From the NCBI GenBank assembly GCA_964555675.1, contig CAZKTU010000294.1:1-7294 (forward strand): DNA of 7,294 bases, read 5' to 3'. The stretch's first letter is position 1. Every line of letters starts with the position of its first letter. The notes beneath the pieces are model-generated. The model had not been told where the DNA came from. It did no database searches and worked only from the letters and a program-made list of their open reading frames with translations. The DNA comes from CAIWXH01 sp964555675. Its GTDB lineage: Bacteria > Chloroflexota > Chloroflexia > Chloroflexales > Chloroflexaceae. Position numbers and translations under genes: made by a program. Below are positions 4,534 to 7,294 of the stretch, in pieces.

Positions 4534-6162
4534 TTAGCGCAGGGCGCTGGCCAGGGCCGGAATGACCTGCTTCTTGCGCGACATCACCCCCGGCAGCAAC
4601 ATGCCCTGGGGGGTGTGGGTCCCGCTGAAGGCGCGATCGGCGAGGGCCTCGCCGTCGCCGTCGGCGGCGAGGAGCAGGCTACTCTCATCGAGGATATCGG
4701 TCAGCAGCAGGAAGGCCGTGTCGAGGCCCTCGGCGGCGGCGGCGGCCCGTAGCTCGCGGCGCAGCTCGTCGGGGGGCGGCATCACATCGGCGACGTCGGT
4801 CAGCTCGACCTGGCTGATGCTGAAGCGCGTATCGCCGAAGTGGAAGACCTTGCGGTCGCGGGCGGCCCACCACGCCGCGGGGGGGATGGGGTGGGGCAGA
4901 CGGGCGCGGAACATGCGCCGGGCGAGCTCGTCGATCGCCTCGCCGCTGCGCTCGGCGAGCCAGGCCGCGATGGCGCGGTCGCGCTCGGTGGTGGTCGGCG
5001 AGCGGAACTGCACCGTATCCGAGAGGATGGCGCCCAGCATCGCCCCCGCGATCGAGGCGGGCAGGGGCGCCCCGGTCTGGCGGTACTGCTCGGCGATCAG
5101 GGTGCAGGTACAGCCGACCGGCTCGCAGAGGATCGAGAGGGGCTGCAGGGTCTGCATGCCGCCCAGATTGTGGTGGTCGATGATCGCGACGATCTGGCTC
5201 TCGGTGGCCCCCGGGGCGGCCTGTTCGGGGTGGTTGTGGTCGGTGAGGATGATCTGCCGGCTGGTCTGTTCGGTCAGCTGGCGGCGCCGCAGCACGCCCA
5301 CCAAGCGCCCCTGCTCGTCGACCACGGCCAGGGCGGCCAGGTTGCGCAGGCGCAGCTGCTCTTTGGCGTCGTTGAGCGGCGTATCGGGCCGCACCGTCAC
5401 CGCCTCGAGCTCGCGGGTCATGACCCGCTCGACCGGGATGCTCTGCTGGAGCAGCAGGGCGGCGGCGAAGGGCGAGTGGTGGGTGCGCAAGACAATCACG
5501 GCGCGGCGTCTGGCCTCGCCGAGCAAGGCCTCGTCGAGGGGCGCGGCGTCGGTGACGATCAGGCAGGCGGCCCCGGCGGCCAGGGCGGCCCGCTGCACCT
5601 CGGGCTGGTCGCCGACGATCATGCCCTCGCCGGAGGCCACCGTCGTGCGCACGGTCTCGGCGGTCATGGTGGCGATCCAGATATGGTTGCGGATCACCGC
5701 AGACGAGCTGCCGACCAGCAGCTCGGCGCCGAGGGTGCGCAGGATGAGGCTGACCGGCAGGTCGATCGCCTCGGGCAGCTGGAGCTGGTCGAGGTAGTGG
5801 CTGGCCAGGGCGTCGCGCTCGACCAGGCCGACGAGGCGGCGGCTGAAGTCGACCACGGGCAGGGCGCGGATCTCGTGCTGCTGCATCAGCAGCCCGGCTT
5901 CGCGCAGGGTCTGGCCGGCGCGCAGGGCCGCGGCGTCGGCCTGCATCACGTCGCGCACGCGCAGGTAGACATCGGCGATCGGCGTGGGCGGCGCCAGACC
6001 CAGGTGGCTGAGCAGCCAGATCGTCTCGGGGGCGAGCTCGTCGAGGTAGCAGGCCTCGGCGTCGCGCCCGCTCTGCCAGCGGTAGAAGTGGGCGTAGGCC
6101 AGGGCCGAGCAGATTGCGTCTGTGTCAGGGTTGCGATGGCCGATCACCAGCACCGTATCCAT
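4534..6162 (-). CDS. ppaC: Family II (Mn-dependent) inorganic pyrophosphatase with CBS and DRTGG-like regulatory domains
   Basis: A 542-residue cytoplasmic enzyme that hydrolyses pyrophosphate to phosphate. The catalytic DHH domain is split by a regulatory insert. Landmarks in order: GHRNPDTD (8-15), CBS motif 1 from about 68 (VRDVMQADAAALR) to 125, a DRTGG-like domain at about 135-240, CBS motif 2 from VERVMTRELEAVTV (244-257) to about 297, TDHN (307-310), DHH (329-331), SDTVQF (381-386) and the DHHA2 domain ending in SRKKQ (528-532). Likely metal ligands are H9, D13, D15, D308, H330 and D382. In studied CBS-pyrophosphatases the insert binds adenine nucleotides, and forms with DRTGG respond to diadenosine polyphosphates; that regulation is inferred here. 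The DRTGG signature is degenerate (GDQPEVQ, 184-190). The ATG at 6162 has a GAGGG 4 nt upstream; an in-frame ATG at 6180 is possible. The reading frame stays open upstream to about 7017, but that part is antisense to the SDR gene. The first gene of an operon with the oxidoreductase. Confidence 0.95.
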   Translation of the reverse strand: MDTVLVIGHRNPDTDAICSALAYAHFYRWQSGRDAEACYLDELAPETIWLLSHLGLAPPTPIADVYLRVRDVMQADAAALRAGQTLREAGLLMQQHEIRALPVVDFSRRLVGLVERDALASHYLDQLQLPEAIDLPVSLILRTLGAELLVGSSSAVIRNHIWIATMTAETVRTTVASGEGMIVGDQPEVQRAALAAGAACLIVTDAAPLDEALLGEARRRAVIVLRTHHSPFAAALLLQQSIPVERVMTRELEAVTVRPDTPLNDAKEQLRLRNLAALAVVDEQGRLVGVLRRRQLTEQTSRQIILTDHNHPEQAAPGATESQIVAIIDHHNLGGMQTLQPLSILCEPVGCTCTLIAEQYRQTGAPLPASIAGAMLGAILSDTVQFRSPTTTERDRAIAAWLAERSGEAIDELARRMFRARLPHPIPPAAWWAARDRKVFHFGDTRFSISQVELTDVADVMPPPDELRRELRAAAAAEGLDTAFLLLTDILDESSLLLAADGDGEALADRAFSGTHTPQGMLLPGVMSRKKQVIPALASALR

Positions 6163-6195
6163 TGGGCCCTCTGTCTGCATGCGATGAATGGCCCT

Positions 6196-6201
6196 ATTGT
6201 A
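6196..6201 (-). promoter_or_regulatory. Candidate -10 element for the pyrophosphatase operon
   Basis: On the minus strand this reads TACAAT, one mismatch from TATAAT, 33 nt upstream of the chosen ATG. No strong -35 is seen at 16-18 nt spacing. The call rests on pattern and position. Confidence 0.3.
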
Positions 6202-6209
6202 GCCCCAAG

Positions 6210-6234
6210 CGCGCCCAGACGCCAGCAGGGCGCG
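6210..6234. promoter_or_regulatory. Inverted repeat CGCGCCC-N11-GGGCGCG in the divergent promoter region
   Basis: Exact 7-bp arms (6210-6216 and 6228-6234) are separated by 11 nt. It lies between the candidate -10 elements of the two divergent genes, roughly over the -35 zone of the SDR gene. This could be a regulator site serving both directions or, given the high GC content, a chance repeat. Confidence 0.3.
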
Positions 6235-6235
6235 A

Positions 6236-6256
6236 GTCGTGGTATAACGACACGAC
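6236..6256. promoter_or_regulatory. Inverted repeat GTCGTG-N9-CACGAC around a -10-like TATAAC, upstream of the SDR gene
   Basis: Exact 6-bp arms (6236-6241 and 6251-6256) surround GTATAACGA. The TATAAC at 6243-6248 is one mismatch from the -10 consensus and lies 28 nt before the SDR start codon. A dyad centred on a -10 would suit a repressor. An alternative nested pairing GTCGT/ACGAC (6236-6240, 6247-6251) also exists. No good -35 is visible. Confidence 0.4.
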
Positions 6257-6276
6257 GCCGTATGAGGGAGACCATA

Positions 6277-7294
6277 ATGAACGTGCTCTTTATCGGGGGG
6301 ACGGGCCTGATCAGCAGTGCGTGTTCGCAGCTGGCCGTCGAGCGTGGGATAGAGCTCTACCTGTTGAACCGGGGCAACCGCACGGACACGCCGCCCGGCG
6401 CCCACAGCCTGGTCGCCGACATCCGCGACCCCGAAGCCACCGCGCGGGCCCTGGCAGGCCGCAGCTTCGACGTGGTGGTGGACTGGGTCGCCTATACGCC
6501 GGACGAGATCGAGCGCGACCTGGCCCTGTTCCGCGGGCGGGTCGGCCAGTATATCTTCATCAGCTCGGCCAGCGCCTACCAGAAGCCGGTCGGACACTAC
6601 CTGATCACCGAGGACACCCCGCTGATCAACCCCTTCTGGGACTACTCGCGCAACAAGATCGCCTGCGAAGAGCGGCTGGTGCGGGCCTACCGCGAAGAGG
6701 GCTTCCCGATCACGATCGTGCGCCCCTCGCTGACCTACGGCGACAGCCAGGTGCCGCTGGTGGTCAATAGCTGGCAGTTGCCCTACACAATCGTGGCGCG
6801 CATGCGCCAGGGCAAGCCGGTGATCGTGCCGGGCGACGGGACCTCGCTCTGGACGATCACCCACAACAGCGACTTCGCCAAGGGCTTCGTGGGGCTGTTC
6901 GGGCACCAGCAGGCCCTCGGCCACGCCTTCCACATCACTTCGGACGAGGCGATCACCTGGGACCAGATGTACGCCGCGACGGCGGCGGCGGCCGGGGCCC
7001 AGGCGCAGATCGTGCATATCGCCTCGGACTTCATCGCCGCCTGCCTACCCGAGATGTACGGCAGCCTGATCGGCGACAAGACCGTCAGCGTCGTCTTCGA
7101 CAACAGCAAGATCAAACGTTTCGTGCCCGGCTACGTCGCCACCACCCCCTTCGCGCGCGGCATCGAGCGCACGATCGCCTGGTTCGACGCCGACCCGCGC
7201 CGCCAGCAGATCGACAGCGCGGCCGACCGCAACTGGGATCGCCTGATCGAGCTCTACCAGCGCGGGCTGCAGCAGGCCGTGGCGGCCTTCGGGC
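6277..7294 (+). CDS. Atypical SDR / NAD-dependent epimerase-like protein (3' end cut by window)
   Basis: A Rossmann-fold protein of the extended/atypical short-chain dehydrogenase group; 339 codons are open to the window edge with no stop, and since relatives are typically about 330-350 residues it is probably nearly complete. It starts MNVLFIGGTGLISS, with the dinucleotide-binding GGTGLIS at 7-13, VVVDWVAY at 66-73, IFISSASAYQKP at 93-104 and the catalytic-type Y-x3-K as Y123-SRN-K127. These features suggest binding of NAD(P) and action on a sugar nucleotide or similar. The family also includes plastid CSP41-type RNA-binding relatives, so an enzymatic role is likely but not certain. The start is well supported by GAGGGAG (6264-6270) 6 nt before the ATG. 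It is divergent from the pyrophosphatase operon across 114 bases that hold two inverted repeats. Confidence 0.88.
   Translation, partial: MNVLFIGGTGLISSACSQLAVERGIELYLLNRGNRTDTPPGAHSLVADIRDPEATARALAGRSFDVVVDWVAYTPDEIERDLALFRGRVGQYIFISSASAYQKPVGHYLITEDTPLINPFWDYSRNKIACEERLVRAYREEGFPITIVRPSLTYGDSQVPLVVNSWQLPYTIVARMRQGKPVIVPGDGTSLWTITHNSDFAKGFVGLFGHQQALGHAFHITSDEAITWDQMYAATAAAAGAQAQIVHIASDFIAACLPEMYGSLIGDKTVSVVFDNSKIKRFVPGYVATTPFARGIERTIAWFDADPRRQQIDSAADRNWDRLIELYQRGLQQAVAAFG

Noticed and set aside
3393..4565. 390-codon plus-strand open frame
   Set aside because: It lies opposite the Gfo/Idh/MocA gene and translates to a low-complexity Gly/Ala/Arg-rich sequence with no family features.
4732..4748. 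GGC/GCG triplet run
   Set aside because: It encodes an alanine tract in a helix of the pyrophosphatase and is ordinary for GC-rich coding DNA; a similar run at about 6976-6990 encodes alanines in the SDR.
6163..7017. Minus-strand reading frame continuing 285 codons upstream of the pyrophosphatase start
   Set aside because: It is antisense to the SDR gene, which has a good ribosome-binding site and clear family motifs. The translated extension has no recognisable domain, and open antisense frames are expected at this GC content.

Overview
The window is GC-rich (about two thirds G+C by eye) and densely packed with protein-coding genes. Seven genes are well supported and an eighth may begin at the left edge. 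There is no rRNA, tRNA, CRISPR array, transposase, integrase or phage gene. The protein families, the long pyrophosphatase with CBS and DRTGG-like domains, and the codon style would fit a member of the Chloroflexota (Roseiflexus/Chloroflexus-like). That assignment is an inference from memory of such genomes, not something proved here.

Layout, left to right. Positions 1-1563 hold a minus-strand operon: an alpha/beta hydrolase (748-1563), a creatininase-family amidohydrolase (21-722), and possibly a third gene starting at base 14 and leaving the window. Next, at 1663-2535, also minus strand, is a two-domain protein: a GNAT acetyltransferase fused to a DUF4180-like domain. A hairpin with a T-rich tail at its stop codon probably ends that transcript before the hydrolase operon, whose own leader carries a perfect 15-bp palindrome. 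Positions 2536-2652 are a divergent promoter region. From there a ThuA-like gene (2653-3300) runs on the plus strand.

The ThuA gene converges on a Gfo/Idh/MocA oxidoreductase (3444-4523, minus). The gap between them contains a striking repeat: two copies of a 14-nt unit followed by two inverted copies, able to form a 22-bp near-perfect stem. The oxidoreductase lies 10 nt downstream of a family II inorganic pyrophosphatase with regulatory domains (4534-6162, minus), probably as one transcript. A second divergent region (6163-6276) carries two consecutive inverted repeats and leads into a plus-strand atypical SDR/epimerase-like gene (6277 to the window end, stop codon not reached).

How the genes might work together: the ThuA-like protein and the Gfo/Idh/MocA enzyme are families often found together in sugar (keto-glycoside) catabolism, and the SDR may also act on a sugar nucleotide or similar. 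The hydrolase and creatininase pair could open and deamidate or hydrolyse a small cyclic or amide substrate. These links are inferred from family and neighbourhood only. No large gene-free stretch exists; every intergenic gap is under 150 bases and is described in the features. I did not find a convincing new multi-gene system. The best candidates for a second look are the intergenic inverted repeat and the GNAT-DUF4180 fusion.
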